From positions 1 to 64,000 of the forward strand of contig JAFUBX010000002.1 of assembly GCA_017459985.1 (NCBI GenBank): DNA of 64,000 nucleotides, read 5' to 3'. Shown here in pieces: positions 1-9,348 of this stretch. A program made the translations under genes and the position numbers. Below the pieces are notes generated by a model. The model did no database searches, was not told where the DNA came from, and worked only from the letters and a program-made list of their open reading frames with translations. The DNA comes from Parasporobacterium sp. (GTDB lineage Bacteria > Bacillota > Clostridia > Lachnospirales > Lachnospiraceae). How positions within the stretch are numbered: the first letter of the stretch is position 1; each line of letters begins with the position of its first letter.

Positions 1-168
1 ATCCCCTCTTAAGGGATGCTCCTGACCAGCCAATCGCTTGGCTAATCATCCTTGTTTACTCGATCTCTTTTGAGTCTCGCTTTTTGAAATTTTTGAAATT
101 TCAGGGATGGTTTATACTGTTCAATTATCAATGTCCCGCTGCCCTTCAGCTCTCTTCCTCAGCGACAG
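1..168 (-). other. Putative rRNA-operon-type leader RNA, runs off left edge
   Basis: This transcribed region lies downstream of the minus-strand promoter at 176-204 and carries no convincing reading frame on either strand. On the minus strand it contains a boxA-like stretch (TTGATAATTGAACAG, within 116-136) of the kind found before rRNA genes. It also has a small perfect hairpin (AGCCAA/TTGGCT around 29-44) and a terminal inverted repeat (ATCCC/GGGAT at 1-17). The strong promoter, boxA-like sequence and structured non-coding leader fit the start of a ribosomal RNA operon whose 16S gene would lie outside the window. The rRNA assignment is inference, because no rRNA sequence is visible. Confidence 0.42.
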
Positions 169-175
169 CTTGCAT

Positions 176-204
176 ATATTAACATGCCATTTTTTTATTG
201 TCAA
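176..204 (-). promoter_or_regulatory. Strong sigma-A promoter pointing left
   Basis: On the minus strand TTGACA (199-204) and TAATAT (176-181) are separated by exactly 17 bases. The -35 is perfect and the -10 near consensus, with an A/T-rich spacer. It points away from oppF, toward the left edge. It sits downstream of the opp genes and drives the structured leader described for 1-168. Confidence 0.7.
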
Positions 205-289
205 CAACTTTTTTAAAAATTTATTTCCACATTTTTTTCCACAGATTTTCCACCGTTATGAAGCCGGAAATGGGATGAAATCAAGGTTT

Positions 290-1231
290 TTATACCTCGT
301 GCTTCCACCTTTCGATCTCCTCGGGCGTTCCGTGGACATAATGGGTCCCTTCGATCAGGGTCAGTGTACCCAGGTCATAGTCGATCCCGCTGGACGCATA
401 GTCATATTCCGTGGCCACCCGGCTTTTCTCAACCCGGGGATTCGGGCTCGGAATCGCAGAAAGCAGACTTCTGGTATACGGATGCAGAGGTCTTGCGAAG
501 ATCTCCTCCGTTGTGCCCGTTTCCAGCATCCGTCCCAGATGCAGCACCCCGATCCGGTCCGAGATATATTTGACCATGGACAGGTCGTGGGCTATGAACA
601 GATAGGCGGTGCCCGTCTCTTCCTGAATATCCTTCATCAGATTGACCACCTGAGCCTGGATCGAAACGTCCAGCGCGGAGATGCACTCATCCGCAATGAT
701 CAGCTCCGGATTCATGATCAGGGCTCTGGCAATTCCGACTCTTTGCCGCTGTCCGCCGGAGAACTGATAGGGATACCGGTCATAATGCTCCGCCGCCAGG
801 CCGACCTTTGCAAGGATCGAGTCGATATGGGCCTTTCTTTCTTCTTTATTATTATAAAGGTGATGGATGTCCAGTCCTTCCCCGATGATATCTCCGATCT
901 TCTTTCTGGGGTTCAGGGAAGCCATCGGATCCTGGAAGATCATCTGCATCTTAGTCCGGAGCAGCTTCCTGGTATCCGTATCCATTTTTCCGGAAATATC
1001 GGCCCCTTTAAATGTGATCTTCCCGCCGGTGGGATCATACAGCCGGATGATCCCACGGCCGATGGTGGTTTTGCCGGAGCCGGACTCTCCCACCAGTCCG
1101 TAGGTTTCTCCCGGATAGATCTCAAAGCTGACATCATCCACGGCCTTTACGGTATAGGAGGAATTCATCTTGAAGTACTGCTTCATATGCTCGACTTTCA
1201 GGATGGGTTCTGCATTATAATTCGCGGGCAT
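290..1231 (-). CDS. oppF: Oligopeptide ABC transporter ATP-binding protein OppF
   Basis: This is one of the two cytoplasmic ATPases powering oligopeptide (or dipeptide) import. The protein has 313 residues, normal for OppF. Walker A is GESGSGKT at about 48-55, the ABC signature FSGGQRQRV starts near 157, and Walker B is ELIIADE followed by CISALD, with Cys where most family members have Pro. The C-terminal oligopeptide-transporter extension (HPYTRSLLSAIP) is present. It is the last gene of oppBCDF and its start overlaps the end of oppD by 17 bases, suggesting translational coupling. The peptide specificity cannot be read from the sequence. Confidence 0.93.
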   Translation of the reverse strand: MPANYNAEPILKVEHMKQYFKMNSSYTVKAVDDVSFEIYPGETYGLVGESGSGKTTIGRGIIRLYDPTGGKITFKGADISGKMDTDTRKLLRTKMQMIFQDPMASLNPRKKIGDIIGEGLDIHHLYNNKEERKAHIDSILAKVGLAAEHYDRYPYQFSGGQRQRVGIARALIMNPELIIADECISALDVSIQAQVVNLMKDIQEETGTAYLFIAHDLSMVKYISDRIGVLHLGRMLETGTTEEIFARPLHPYTRSLLSAIPSPNPRVEKSRVATEYDYASSGIDYDLGTLTLIEGTHYVHGTPEEIERWKHEV

Positions 1232-2300
1232 TTGTACTGGCCTCCTTTATCATTCGTGCGATTCGTTTTTTCAGCTCCTCCGGCATTTCCACCTTCGGGG
1301 CTCTCGGATCCAGCAGCCAGGTCGCTGCGAAATGGGTCTCTGAGACCTGGAACATCGGAGGCTCCACCAGGGAATCCACCTTCAGTGCGAACTGGTTTCT
1401 CGGTGCGAAGGCGTCTCCCTTCACCTCGTGCAGCAGGTTCGGCGGCGATCCCGGGATGGTATACAGTCTCGAATCATCCGTCTCCAGGTCCGGCATGGCG
1501 GATAAAAGTCCCCAGGTATAGGGATGCTTCGGATCATAGAAGATCTCCTCAATATTACCCACCTCTACGATCTTTCCGGCATACATGACATTGACATAAT
1601 CGGCGACCTTGGCCACCACTCCCAGGTCATGGGTAATATAGATTACAGAGATCCCGTGGTCCGCCTGGAGCTTTTTGATCAGCTCCAGGATCTTGGCCTG
1701 GATCGTCACGTCCAGAGCAGTGGTCGGCTCGTCACAGATCAGAAGATCCGGATTGCAGGAAATCGCGATGGCAATGACCACCCTCTGCCGCATACCGCCG
1801 GAAAGCTGATGGGGATACTGCTTCATCCGTTTTGCAGGATCTGTGATTCCCACCTCTCCCAGCAGATGAACCGCCCGCTCCGCTGCCTGCTGCCGGGTCA
1901 GTCCCATATGCATGATCATGCCCTCCATCAGCTGCTTGCCGATGGTCATTGTGGGGTCCAGGGAGGTCATCGGATCCTGGAAAATCATGGAGACCTTCCG
2001 TCCGTTGATATTTTTCCGGATCCATTTTTTATCCTTTTTCAGGATGTCCACTTCCTGGGTCGACCCGTCATTTTCCTTATACCGGAAAATGATCTCGCCG
2101 CTGTTGATCACGGCGTTGCCCGCCAGGATCCCCATCGCTGTTTTCATCACAACGGATTTGCCGGAACCGGACTCTCCCACCACGGCCACGGTCTCGCCCC
2201 TCTCCAGGTCAATGTTCACTCCCCGGATGGCATGCACAGGGCCTGCAGTCGTTGTAAACGTAATATCAAGATTTTTGATTTCTAATATTTTATCAGCCAT
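1215..2300 (-). CDS. oppD: Oligopeptide ABC transporter ATP-binding protein OppD
   Basis: This is the second ATPase of the peptide importer and the partner of OppF. I place the start at 2300 (MADKILEIKN) because AGGAG lies five bases upstream; the longer frame has no better site. Walker A is GESGSGKS at about 42-49, the signature is LSGGMRQRV, and Walker B is LLICDEP followed by TTALD. The C-terminal HPYTWGLLSAMPD segment is typical of OppD/DppD. It follows oppC closely and overlaps oppF, consistent with one transcript. Confidence 0.93.
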   Translation of the reverse strand: MADKILEIKNLDITFTTTAGPVHAIRGVNIDLERGETVAVVGESGSGKSVVMKTAMGILAGNAVINSGEIIFRYKENDGSTQEVDILKKDKKWIRKNINGRKVSMIFQDPMTSLDPTMTIGKQLMEGMIMHMGLTRQQAAERAVHLLGEVGITDPAKRMKQYPHQLSGGMRQRVVIAIAISCNPDLLICDEPTTALDVTIQAKILELIKKLQADHGISVIYITHDLGVVAKVADYVNVMYAGKIVEVGNIEEIFYDPKHPYTWGLLSAMPDLETDDSRLYTIPGSPPNLLHEVKGDAFAPRNQFALKVDSLVEPPMFQVSETHFAATWLLDPRAPKVEMPEELKKRIARMIKEASTNAREL

Positions 2301-2317
2301 TATCGCTCCTATTATGA

Positions 2318-3373
2318 TCACATGTCTTCGATTCTCGGGGCCAGCGCCTCCCTCAGTCCGTCACCGACAAAGTTGAAGGCCAGCATCAGAAATGCCAGCA
2401 CCAGGATCGGTGGAAGGATCTGATACGGAAGTGTGGTGATGTTGTTGAATCCGTCCTCGATCAGGGATCCCACCGAACACTGGGGGAGCATGATACCGAC
2501 GCCGACGAAGCTCAGGAATGCTTCCGTAAAGATGGCCGTCGGGATGGAGAACATCATCTGGGTAATGATCGGACCGATCGTATTGGGAAGGACATCCCGG
2601 AAGATGATCCGGGTATTGCCGGCTCCCAGGGTCCTGCTGGCCATGATGTATTCCTGGCCCTTGATCTTGAACATCTCCGCACGGGCGATCTTGCTCATGC
2701 CGATCCATTCCGTCAGCAGGAGGGCCACGATGACCAAACCGATGCCTTTGGTCATAAAGGTTGCCAGCACGCCTACGATCACCAGCCGGGGGATGGAATT
2801 GGCAATCTCCACAAACCTCTGCATGATATTATCCGCAACTCCTCCGAAAAATCCGGAGATCAGACCGAAGCTCATACCCACGATCATATCAATGAAGATG
2901 GTCACAAAGGCGATCAGAAGGGAGACCCGGGCGCCGTACCAGACACGGGTCCACAGATCCCGGCCCATGGAGTCAGTTCCGAAAATGAACGTGTGCTCCG
3001 CGAACAGGTCGTCATACTCTTCTCCGGTGAACAGCTTATGCAGCCACGGAATATGGGGAGACATACTTCTCGCCGTGATCTCCTTGCCGGTCTCCTCGTC
3101 CTTGACGGAGACGATCTGGCTGTAGGAATAGTGATTCAGACCGGGGCCGATCAGCGCAAAAATAATGATCAGAACGATGATCACCAGTCCGATCACCGCG
3201 CGGGTATTCTTGAAAAACCGGGTAAAGACGCCTTTCCAGAATCCCTGGGACGCATAGTTCCTGTCGGTGGTGATATCCTGGCTGACATCCAGCACGAAAT
3301 CTTCTGCTGTCGGTACATAGGAACCGGCTGCACTGCTCTGTGCTGCAGCCTGCACGTTCTTCTTTCTGCTCAT
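2318..3373 (-). CDS. oppC: Oligopeptide ABC transporter permease OppC
   Basis: This integral membrane permease pairs with OppB. It has 351 residues: a long N-terminal cytoplasmic stretch, a first membrane helix around residues 55-75 (VIGLVIIVLIIIFALIG), then a BPD-type transport domain. The TDSMGRDLWTRVWYGARVSL motif is characteristic of OppC/DppC, and the later EWIGMSKIARAEMF segment matches the ATPase-contacting loop. Its start overlaps the end of oppB by four bases (3370-3373). Confidence 0.93.
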   Translation of the reverse strand: MSRKKNVQAAAQSSAAGSYVPTAEDFVLDVSQDITTDRNYASQGFWKGVFTRFFKNTRAVIGLVIIVLIIIFALIGPGLNHYSYSQIVSVKDEETGKEITARSMSPHIPWLHKLFTGEEYDDLFAEHTFIFGTDSMGRDLWTRVWYGARVSLLIAFVTIFIDMIVGMSFGLISGFFGGVADNIMQRFVEIANSIPRLVIVGVLATFMTKGIGLVIVALLLTEWIGMSKIARAEMFKIKGQEYIMASRTLGAGNTRIIFRDVLPNTIGPIITQMMFSIPTAIFTEAFLSFVGVGIMLPQCSVGSLIEDGFNNITTLPYQILPPILVLAFLMLAFNFVGDGLREALAPRIEDM

Positions 3374-4368
3374 GCCTGTACCGCCTCCCCTCTTCCGGTT
3401 TCCGTTTTCTTCTTTTCGGTCTTTTTGCCCCGCTTATCCGCCACACGGATCCTCGGATCCAGCAGACAGTACACGATATCCAGCACCAGCATGATGCCGA
3501 TATAAAGAGCGGAATAAAGAATTCCCAGGGCCAGTACGTAGTTGTAATCAATTCCCTCGCCGGTGATAGCGTCCACCATCAGCTTGCCGATGCCGTTGAT
3601 GCCGTAGATCTTTTCCACAACCAGCGCTCCGGTCAGAAGGTCCACGATCAGCGGCGCGATAACCGTAACAATGGGGATCAGGGCATTTCTGAGGACATGC
3701 CTGGTCGTCAGCTTTGTCCCGTACATTCCCTTGGATTCCGCCAGCAGCACGTAATCGCTGTCCATGACCTCCACCATCTCATTCCGGGTGAACCGGGCCA
3801 CGGTACTCATGGAGAATAAAGACAGCGACAGGGCCGGCATGATCGCCGAGATCAGGAAATTCCGGTTATTGAAATAGAACGGGAAAATCGTCACCTTGTA
3901 GGCAAAGAAATACTGCAGGAAGATCATGAATACGTAGGACGGAATACAGACTCCCACAATGGAAAGCACGGTACAGAACACATCCCAGAACCGCCCCCGG
4001 TTGAGGGCCGCCGCAATTCCCAGGATCAGTCCGATGATCACGCCGAAGCAGATGGCGATTCCTCCGATCTTGAAGGAATTATTCATGGCAGACGGCAGTA
4101 CGGAAGAGATCGGCGCTCCGTTATAAAGAGAAGAACCCTTTCCGAAGCTGCCGGACTTCACGATCTCCGCAATGTAGTTGCCGAACTGCACAAGGATCGG
4201 ATCATCCAGCCCCATCTCCGCACGTTTTTTTGCTATTGCTTCATCGCTCATACGCTCGGAGGGGAATGGATTTCCCGGCATGATACGAACAAGCAGGAAC
4301 AAAAGGAACGTGATGATAAACAGCGTTACGACCGCCATTATGATTCGTTTGATTATGTACCTGGCCAT
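3370..4368 (-). CDS. oppB: Oligopeptide ABC transporter permease OppB
   Basis: This is the first permease of the peptide importer, 332 residues. It begins MARYIIKRIIMAVVTLFIITFLLFLLVRIMPG, the classic OppB/DppB N-terminal helix ending in R-x-M/L-P-G. Further hydrophobic helices and the transport domain with DYVLLAESKG follow. It lies 110 bases downstream of oppA and is separated from it by a stem-loop (4400-4445), which probably lowers the level of oppBCDF relative to oppA. Confidence 0.93.
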   Translation of the reverse strand: MARYIIKRIIMAVVTLFIITFLLFLLVRIMPGNPFPSERMSDEAIAKKRAEMGLDDPILVQFGNYIAEIVKSGSFGKGSSLYNGAPISSVLPSAMNNSFKIGGIAICFGVIIGLILGIAAALNRGRFWDVFCTVLSIVGVCIPSYVFMIFLQYFFAYKVTIFPFYFNNRNFLISAIMPALSLSLFSMSTVARFTRNEMVEVMDSDYVLLAESKGMYGTKLTTRHVLRNALIPIVTVIAPLIVDLLTGALVVEKIYGINGIGKLMVDAITGEGIDYNYVLALGILYSALYIGIMLVLDIVYCLLDPRIRVADKRGKKTEKKKTETGRGEAVQA

Positions 4369-4399
4369 AATATTCTCCCTGAATGAATACGTTTGATTA

Positions 4400-4445
4400 A
4401 GTCAGTGATTGCCCGGTGCCATGAAACACCGGGCAATTCCTGACT
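4400..4445 (-). promoter_or_regulatory. Stem-loop between oppA and oppB
   Basis: An 11-bp perfect stem (4408-4418 with 4427-4437) has an 8-base loop and is extended by a 6-bp outer stem (4400-4405 with 4440-4445) after a 2x2 internal loop. No T-run follows on the minus strand, so it is not a canonical terminator. It is better read as an mRNA-stabilising or attenuating hairpin. Such hairpins often sit between binding-protein and permease genes. Confidence 0.7.
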
Positions 4446-4478
4446 GAAAGTATCACAGTCTGTGATTTGTAAAAGGTT

Positions 4479-6152
4479 TTATTTGCTGAATGTAGCGTTC
4501 TTGTAAACTCTGTTCAGAGCTACCGGATGGAACTCCACGCCCTGCAGTCCGGATGCGATCAGGTTTGCGTTAGCCTTTGTATACAGCGGAGCGATAACTG
4601 CTTCCTGCAGTACCAGAGTTTCTGCGTCATACATTGCCTGCCAACGGGCATCATAATCGGATACATAAGCTCCGGATGTGCAGTCCTTGATCAGCTGATC
4701 ATATTCTGCATTGCTCCAGAATCCGTAGTTGTTGGCGGTATTGGTTACCCACATTCCGAGGTAGGTCATCGGATCTGCGTAGTCCGGGCCCCAGCGTGTC
4801 AGGGCGATGCAGTAATCATCATTCTGCATCTTCTCAAGACGCTCTGCCTTGGTCATAGCCTGAAGGTCAATGGTGATTCCCGGAAGAGCGGCTTCTACCT
4901 GCTCCTTGATCGCCTGAGCAACCTTGGCAACCTCATCGCCTTCGTTGTTGCCGTAGATCATGGTGAACTGGAAGGAATCCTTGCCCAGTTCTTCTTTTGC
5001 AGCCTCATAGAATCCGTTTGCTTTCTCTACATCGTATCCGATGTACTCAGCGAACTTCGTCTGGTCTGCGGAGAAATCTTCACCGGTAGTTGCGCTTGCA
5101 GCGAACTGAGGCGGAACTGCAGTGTAGGTAGCAAGAGATCCGTCCATGACATAGTTGTCAACCAGGGATTCTCTGTCGATGGAGTTGGAGATGGCAAGTC
5201 TCAGGTTGGTGTTTGCCAGAGATCCGTCGCTGGAGGGATTCTCGGTCTGGCTGAAGGTCACATACCACATATAGCCGGCACCGGTTACCTTCAGATTCTC
5301 AGCCAGGGCTGCATCTGCTTCCACAGCTGCGACCTGGTCGCCGCTGACAACTGCGATATCAAGGTTGTTGCTCTTGAATCCGGTCAGGGCCTGATCGGAA
5401 GATCCGACGACCTGATAGGTGATGGAATCCAGGCTGACTTTGTCAGCATCATAGTAATCCGGGTTCTTTACAACCGTCATGCTGGCTGCTCCGGGAACAT
5501 AGTCGCTGAGCATGAAAGCACCGTTACCAAGGAAGGTTGACGGGCTTGTGCCGTATTCGCCGTCGCCCATGCTCTCATAGAAAGCCTGATTGATCGGGTA
5601 GAATGTCGGGAAGTACATCAGAGACGGGAAGAAGGAGACCGGAACTTCCAGTTCCACCTGCAGGGTCTTGTCATCGATGGCGGTGACACCCAGGGTATCC
5701 GGATCTGCTCCGTCATAAAGGATCGCATCTGCATTCTTGACTGCGCCGACGGAAGAATCAAACATATAGTTGTACTCAACGTTGGCGGTCATAGCCAGCT
5801 TCCATGCAAACACGAAATCATTTGCAGTGACGGGTTCTCCGTTGGTCCAGTTGGCATCCTCTCTTAAGTGGAAGGTATAGGTGCATCCGTCTTCGGAAAC
5901 ATCCCAGGACTCTGCGATGGCCGGGATAGCTGCGCCTTCTGCGTCCATCTGGGTCAGACCGTCGATGCAGTCAGCGATGATCTCGAAAGAGTCACCGTCA
6001 GTTGCAAGGTTGGTATCCAGTGACATAACATTGGTGGCAAACATAACATAGATGTCGCCGCCCTGGTCGGCAGATACTGCGACTGTGCCGAATAATGTAG
6101 CGATCATCATCACAGACAGTACTGCAACCAGTAATTTTCTGAATTTCTTCAT
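4479..6152 (-). CDS. oppA: Oligopeptide ABC transporter substrate-binding protein OppA
   Basis: This extracellular binding protein captures peptides for OppBCDF. I chose the start at 6152 (MKKFRKLL) because GAGGAGG lies just upstream and a signal peptide begins there. The 557-residue product starts with KK-F-RK, a hydrophobic core (LLVAVLSVMMIATLFG) and an AVSA cleavage site before DQGG. The rest is a family 5 solute-binding fold (WTNGEPVTANDFVFAWK; YGFWSNAEYDQLI). Oddly there is no lipobox cysteine, whereas most Gram-positive binding proteins are lipoproteins. It is the first gene of the opp cluster, behind the promoter at 6239-6267. Confidence 0.92.
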   Translation of the reverse strand: MKKFRKLLVAVLSVMMIATLFGTVAVSADQGGDIYVMFATNVMSLDTNLATDGDSFEIIADCIDGLTQMDAEGAAIPAIAESWDVSEDGCTYTFHLREDANWTNGEPVTANDFVFAWKLAMTANVEYNYMFDSSVGAVKNADAILYDGADPDTLGVTAIDDKTLQVELEVPVSFFPSLMYFPTFYPINQAFYESMGDGEYGTSPSTFLGNGAFMLSDYVPGAASMTVVKNPDYYDADKVSLDSITYQVVGSSDQALTGFKSNNLDIAVVSGDQVAAVEADAALAENLKVTGAGYMWYVTFSQTENPSSDGSLANTNLRLAISNSIDRESLVDNYVMDGSLATYTAVPPQFAASATTGEDFSADQTKFAEYIGYDVEKANGFYEAAKEELGKDSFQFTMIYGNNEGDEVAKVAQAIKEQVEAALPGITIDLQAMTKAERLEKMQNDDYCIALTRWGPDYADPMTYLGMWVTNTANNYGFWSNAEYDQLIKDCTSGAYVSDYDARWQAMYDAETLVLQEAVIAPLYTKANANLIASGLQGVEFHPVALNRVYKNATFSK

Positions 6153-6238
6153 ACTAGTTCCTCCTCTTTGGTAATATAGCATTTTATTAATCCGATAACA
6201 GTTTAATACTTTATCGCATTAAAAATAAAATCTGGTAG

Positions 6239-6267
6239 AGTGTACCACTATTCTTCCGGAAAATCAA
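6239..6267 (-). promoter_or_regulatory. Likely oppA promoter
   Basis: On the minus strand TTGATT (6262-6267) and TACACT (6239-6244) are separated by 17 bases, with four of six matches to consensus in each box. It lies about 90 bases upstream of oppA, and the 5' leader contains no obvious riboswitch. Confidence 0.4.
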
Positions 6268-6317
6268 TCTAATCATGCATTTTTGTATACAATTATTTTC
6301 AGATTCCGATCCGAAGG

Positions 6318-7919
6318 CTACAGTGTCTGAAAAATCCTTCTTCCCTTTCCGGTCAGCCAGCGGTGGACAAGGAGTGTCAGTCCCGCAAACACGGCAATCA
6401 GGATCGCCAGATAGAGCTCCGGCCCGATCTGGGTGATCAGCAGCAGATACAAAGCTCCCAGAGCAACCGGCAGCAGCACGCCGATCAGCATGTCGATGAA
6501 GACGGTGACATTGGTCTTCAGCGCCTGGTTCTCGTTGATCCAGTTGAGTTTCGGCCGCTTCAGATCCAGCATCAGTTCAAAGGATGCGGTCAGCATGATA
6601 TACATTCCGGTAAATACCAGCATGCACACAAAGGCAGGGATCGACACCCCGACAGACAGAGCAAGGACCAGCAGACAGAACAGCGCCGGCACTCCGGCCA
6701 GTACCAGGTGCAGCCGGATCTTAGCCTGAAAGATCCGGTAAGGATCCAGCGGCAGGGTCTGATAGATCCACAGAAACTTCCCTTCCATACTGATGCTGCA
6801 GCTGGCGCTCATGCAGAAGGAGGACAGGAGGCAGACCGCGCAGGCAAGGGCGACCGGCATATAGGAATCGATCAGCGGATAAACGCTTCCGATCCCGGTG
6901 ATCACTTCCCGGATGTCTCCGAACTTGATCAGGGCGATTACACCGAGGGCGACCAGGAACAGGATTCCCAGTCCGGCGTTCATCATATAGGGCACGCTGG
7001 AGGTGAACCGTCTCAGTTCCCTGCGGAACAGGGTATCCATTACCCCTGACGTACGGATATCCGTCTTCCGGAAGGCCGCGAATTTTTCCGTTTCCTTCAT
7101 CAGAGCGATCTTCGAAAAGCTCTTCGATACCGCATAGTAAGCGATTCCGAATAAAACTGCCGTGATCCCCAGAAACACCAGGAAGGCCGGAACATTTCCC
7201 GTCATTGAAAGGCCCGGCGCGTAAAGAGGATAGCCCCAGCCCCGGATCCGTTCCGCCACGGTTTCCGCATTTTCCACCAGAGAACGGATCAGTCTGGATG
7301 AGTTAAACTGTACATAATAAATGGCTCCGATCAGGATCACGCCCATGATCACCAGAATGATCTTCTGATTCTTCAGTTTGGCAGCGATCAGGGAAACCAG
7401 CCATCCTGCCCCGCAGGAAAATGCCGTGATCAGAAATCCCATAAGAAAGATCCCCAGGATACAGAACACCACGCTCAGGAAGGAAGGCTGTCCGAAAATG
7501 AAATAATAGATCACTGCCGGGATCAGGACAACGCCTTCATAGATCAGGCTCATGATGTAAACAGAGATCATCCGGACAAACACGATCGCAGCGGGCGGGA
7601 TCGGCATCGACAGCAGCAGTTCATTGTCCCTGGAACGGAACAGCGCCTGGGCTGTACTCATCACGCTTCCGATGATTCCGAGCAGAAACGCGATCAGGCA
7701 CATCACCGCAAAAAACATCCAGTCCAGTCCCGCCGGGATCAGGACATCGCCGACTCCCATCGAAGCAAAGAACATGGAAACCATGATGATAAACGCCAGG
7801 AATCCCAGCAGAAAATACATTCCCTTCGGGCTTTTAAGCTGCTTCTTCTTGCCGCCCCGGCCGGTCAGATACAGATTCCGGATCTCAAGAAACTGTTTGC
7901 GCACCAGTGCTTTTAACAT
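6318..7919 (-). CDS. ABC exporter permease, multi-span membrane protein
   Basis: This is a 533-residue polytopic membrane protein with roughly twelve hydrophobic segments, for example FLLGFLAFIIMVSMFFASMG near the N-terminus. It carries a charged cytoplasmic stretch (RRELRRFTSSVPY) in the middle and no ATPase domain. It is encoded directly downstream of a matching ATPase gene, with only four bases between, and forms a two-component ABC exporter with it. The substrate is unknown. It resembles the putative ABC-exporter membrane subunits common in Clostridia; the assignment rests on the hydrophobic pattern and the neighbour. Confidence 0.75.
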   Translation of the reverse strand: MLKALVRKQFLEIRNLYLTGRGGKKKQLKSPKGMYFLLGFLAFIIMVSMFFASMGVGDVLIPAGLDWMFFAVMCLIAFLLGIIGSVMSTAQALFRSRDNELLLSMPIPPAAIVFVRMISVYIMSLIYEGVVLIPAVIYYFIFGQPSFLSVVFCILGIFLMGFLITAFSCGAGWLVSLIAAKLKNQKIILVIMGVILIGAIYYVQFNSSRLIRSLVENAETVAERIRGWGYPLYAPGLSMTGNVPAFLVFLGITAVLFGIAYYAVSKSFSKIALMKETEKFAAFRKTDIRTSGVMDTLFRRELRRFTSSVPYMMNAGLGILFLVALGVIALIKFGDIREVITGIGSVYPLIDSYMPVALACAVCLLSSFCMSASCSISMEGKFLWIYQTLPLDPYRIFQAKIRLHLVLAGVPALFCLLVLALSVGVSIPAFVCMLVFTGMYIMLTASFELMLDLKRPKLNWINENQALKTNVTVFIDMLIGVLLPVALGALYLLLITQIGPELYLAILIAVFAGLTLLVHRWLTGKGRRIFQTL

Positions 7920-7923
7920 GCGA

Positions 7924-8646
7924 TCAGCTCCTTTCCGAATTGCCGGCTTCCAGTTCCAGGAACACGTCCTCCAGAGAAGCGTCCCCTTTCACTTCTTCCA
8001 TGGTTCCGGATTTGATCAGTCTGCCGCCTTTAATGATGGCGACTTTGTCACAGAGCTTTTCCGCCACCTCCAGCACATGAGTGGAGAAGAAGATCGCTCC
8101 GCCCTGGTCGCAGATCTCCCGCATGGTCTGCTTCAGCAGATGGGCAGCCACCGGATCCAGTCCGACAAAGGGCTCATCCATCAGGATCAGCTTCGGCTCA
8201 TGGATCAGGGCGGACATCACGGCCAGCTTCTGCTGCATGCCGTGGGAATAGGAACTGATCGGCTGGGAAAGCTTCTCCGTCAGTTCGAACATCTCCGCGT
8301 ATTTCAGGATCCGTTTTTCCCGGTCTTCCTGGGAGACGCCGTAAATATCGGCGATAAAATTCAGATACTGCACCGCGCTCATGAACTGATACAGATCCGG
8401 ATTGTCCGGAATATAGGCCATGATCTTCTTGGCCTCGATCGGACTGTGCTGAATGGAGATATCCCGGACGTAGATCTCCCCTTCCTCATAGGGCAGGATC
8501 CCCGCAACGCTTTTCAGCGTCGTGGTCTTGCCGGCTCCGTTATGTCCGATAAAACCGTAGATCTCGCCTGGCTGAATATGAAGGTTCAGGTGGTCGACCG
8601 CTGTGAAATCTCCATACTTTTTTGTCAGATTTTCAATTCTCAGCAT
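7924..8646 (-). CDS. ABC transporter ATP-binding protein (exporter type)
   Basis: A 240-residue ATPase of the CcmA/drug-export class. Walker A GHNGAGKTT is at about 34-42, the signature reads SYSHGMQQKL, and Walker B is LILMDEPFVGLD, followed by the switch histidine (FFSTHVL). The start at 8646 has AGGAGG upstream. It is the first gene of a two-gene unit with the downstream permease. It resembles bacitracin- or antimicrobial-type ABC ATPases, but the exported compound cannot be deduced. Confidence 0.88.
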   Translation of the reverse strand: MLRIENLTKKYGDFTAVDHLNLHIQPGEIYGFIGHNGAGKTTTLKSVAGILPYEEGEIYVRDISIQHSPIEAKKIMAYIPDNPDLYQFMSAVQYLNFIADIYGVSQEDREKRILKYAEMFELTEKLSQPISSYSHGMQQKLAVMSALIHEPKLILMDEPFVGLDPVAAHLLKQTMREICDQGGAIFFSTHVLEVAEKLCDKVAIIKGGRLIKSGTMEEVKGDASLEDVFLELEAGNSERS

Positions 8647-8773
8647 AAAAATACAAACCTCCTCGGTTATTATTAAATCAGTTCCATCATATTCTTTCTG
8701 ATCCGAAAATCCAACGATGTCTTCCGCCTCTTAAGTCTTTTTATTTTTCGGAATCGGTAAAATAGCTCCTGTC

Positions 8774-9232
8774 TTACAGCAGCTCGTCGTTCAGCATCTG
8801 CTCCGGATTGTCCGCCGCCTTCACTTTGTCATCCGCCCGGATGATGATCCCGTTTTCATCGATCAGATAGGTGGTGCGCACCACTCCCATATAGGTTTTG
8901 CCTGCCATCTTTTTCTCATGCCATACATCATAGGCCTTGATGGTCTCCAGCTCCGTATCGGACAGGATCGCGAAGGGCAGGGAATATTTCTGCGCGAACC
9001 GCTGATGGGATGCCACACTGTCCTTGCTGATGCCCAGCACCACGGCCCCCTTGGCATAGAACTGGGGATTACGCTCTGCAAATCCGCAGGCCTGCCGGGT
9101 GCATCCGGCGGTATTATCCTTAGGATAAAAATACAGGATCACCTTCTTTCCTCTGTATTTTTCCAGTGTATGAATTTTGCCGTTCTGATCCGGAAGTGCA
9201 AATTCCGGTGCTTTTGTTCCGACTTCCAGCAT
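8774..9232 (-). CDS. bcp: Thioredoxin-dependent peroxiredoxin, Bcp/PrxQ type
   Basis: This enzyme reduces hydrogen peroxide and organic hydroperoxides with electrons from thioredoxin. The 152-residue protein shows the Prx fold start (APEFALPDQNGK) and the peroxidatic motif DNTAGCTRQACGF. Cys44 is peroxidatic and Cys49, five residues later, is the resolving cysteine of atypical two-Cys BCP enzymes. It stands alone between the ABC exporter pair and the end of the pyrimidine operon, on the same strand but with gaps over 100 bases on both sides. Confidence 0.92.
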   Translation of the reverse strand: MLEVGTKAPEFALPDQNGKIHTLEKYRGKKVILYFYPKDNTAGCTRQACGFAERNPQFYAKGAVVLGISKDSVASHQRFAQKYSLPFAILSDTELETIKAYDVWHEKKMAGKTYMGVVRTTYLIDENGIIIRADDKVKAADNPEQMLNDELL

Positions 9233-9348
9233 AATGATCGTCCTCCTTATCGTCTGTCAATAATATCGGTACCGAAGTATTCGGCAGAAGGGATTATATC
9301 CCATTCCGTTTCCCGAATCAATCCTCCCGGACCGAAAAACCGAATTCG

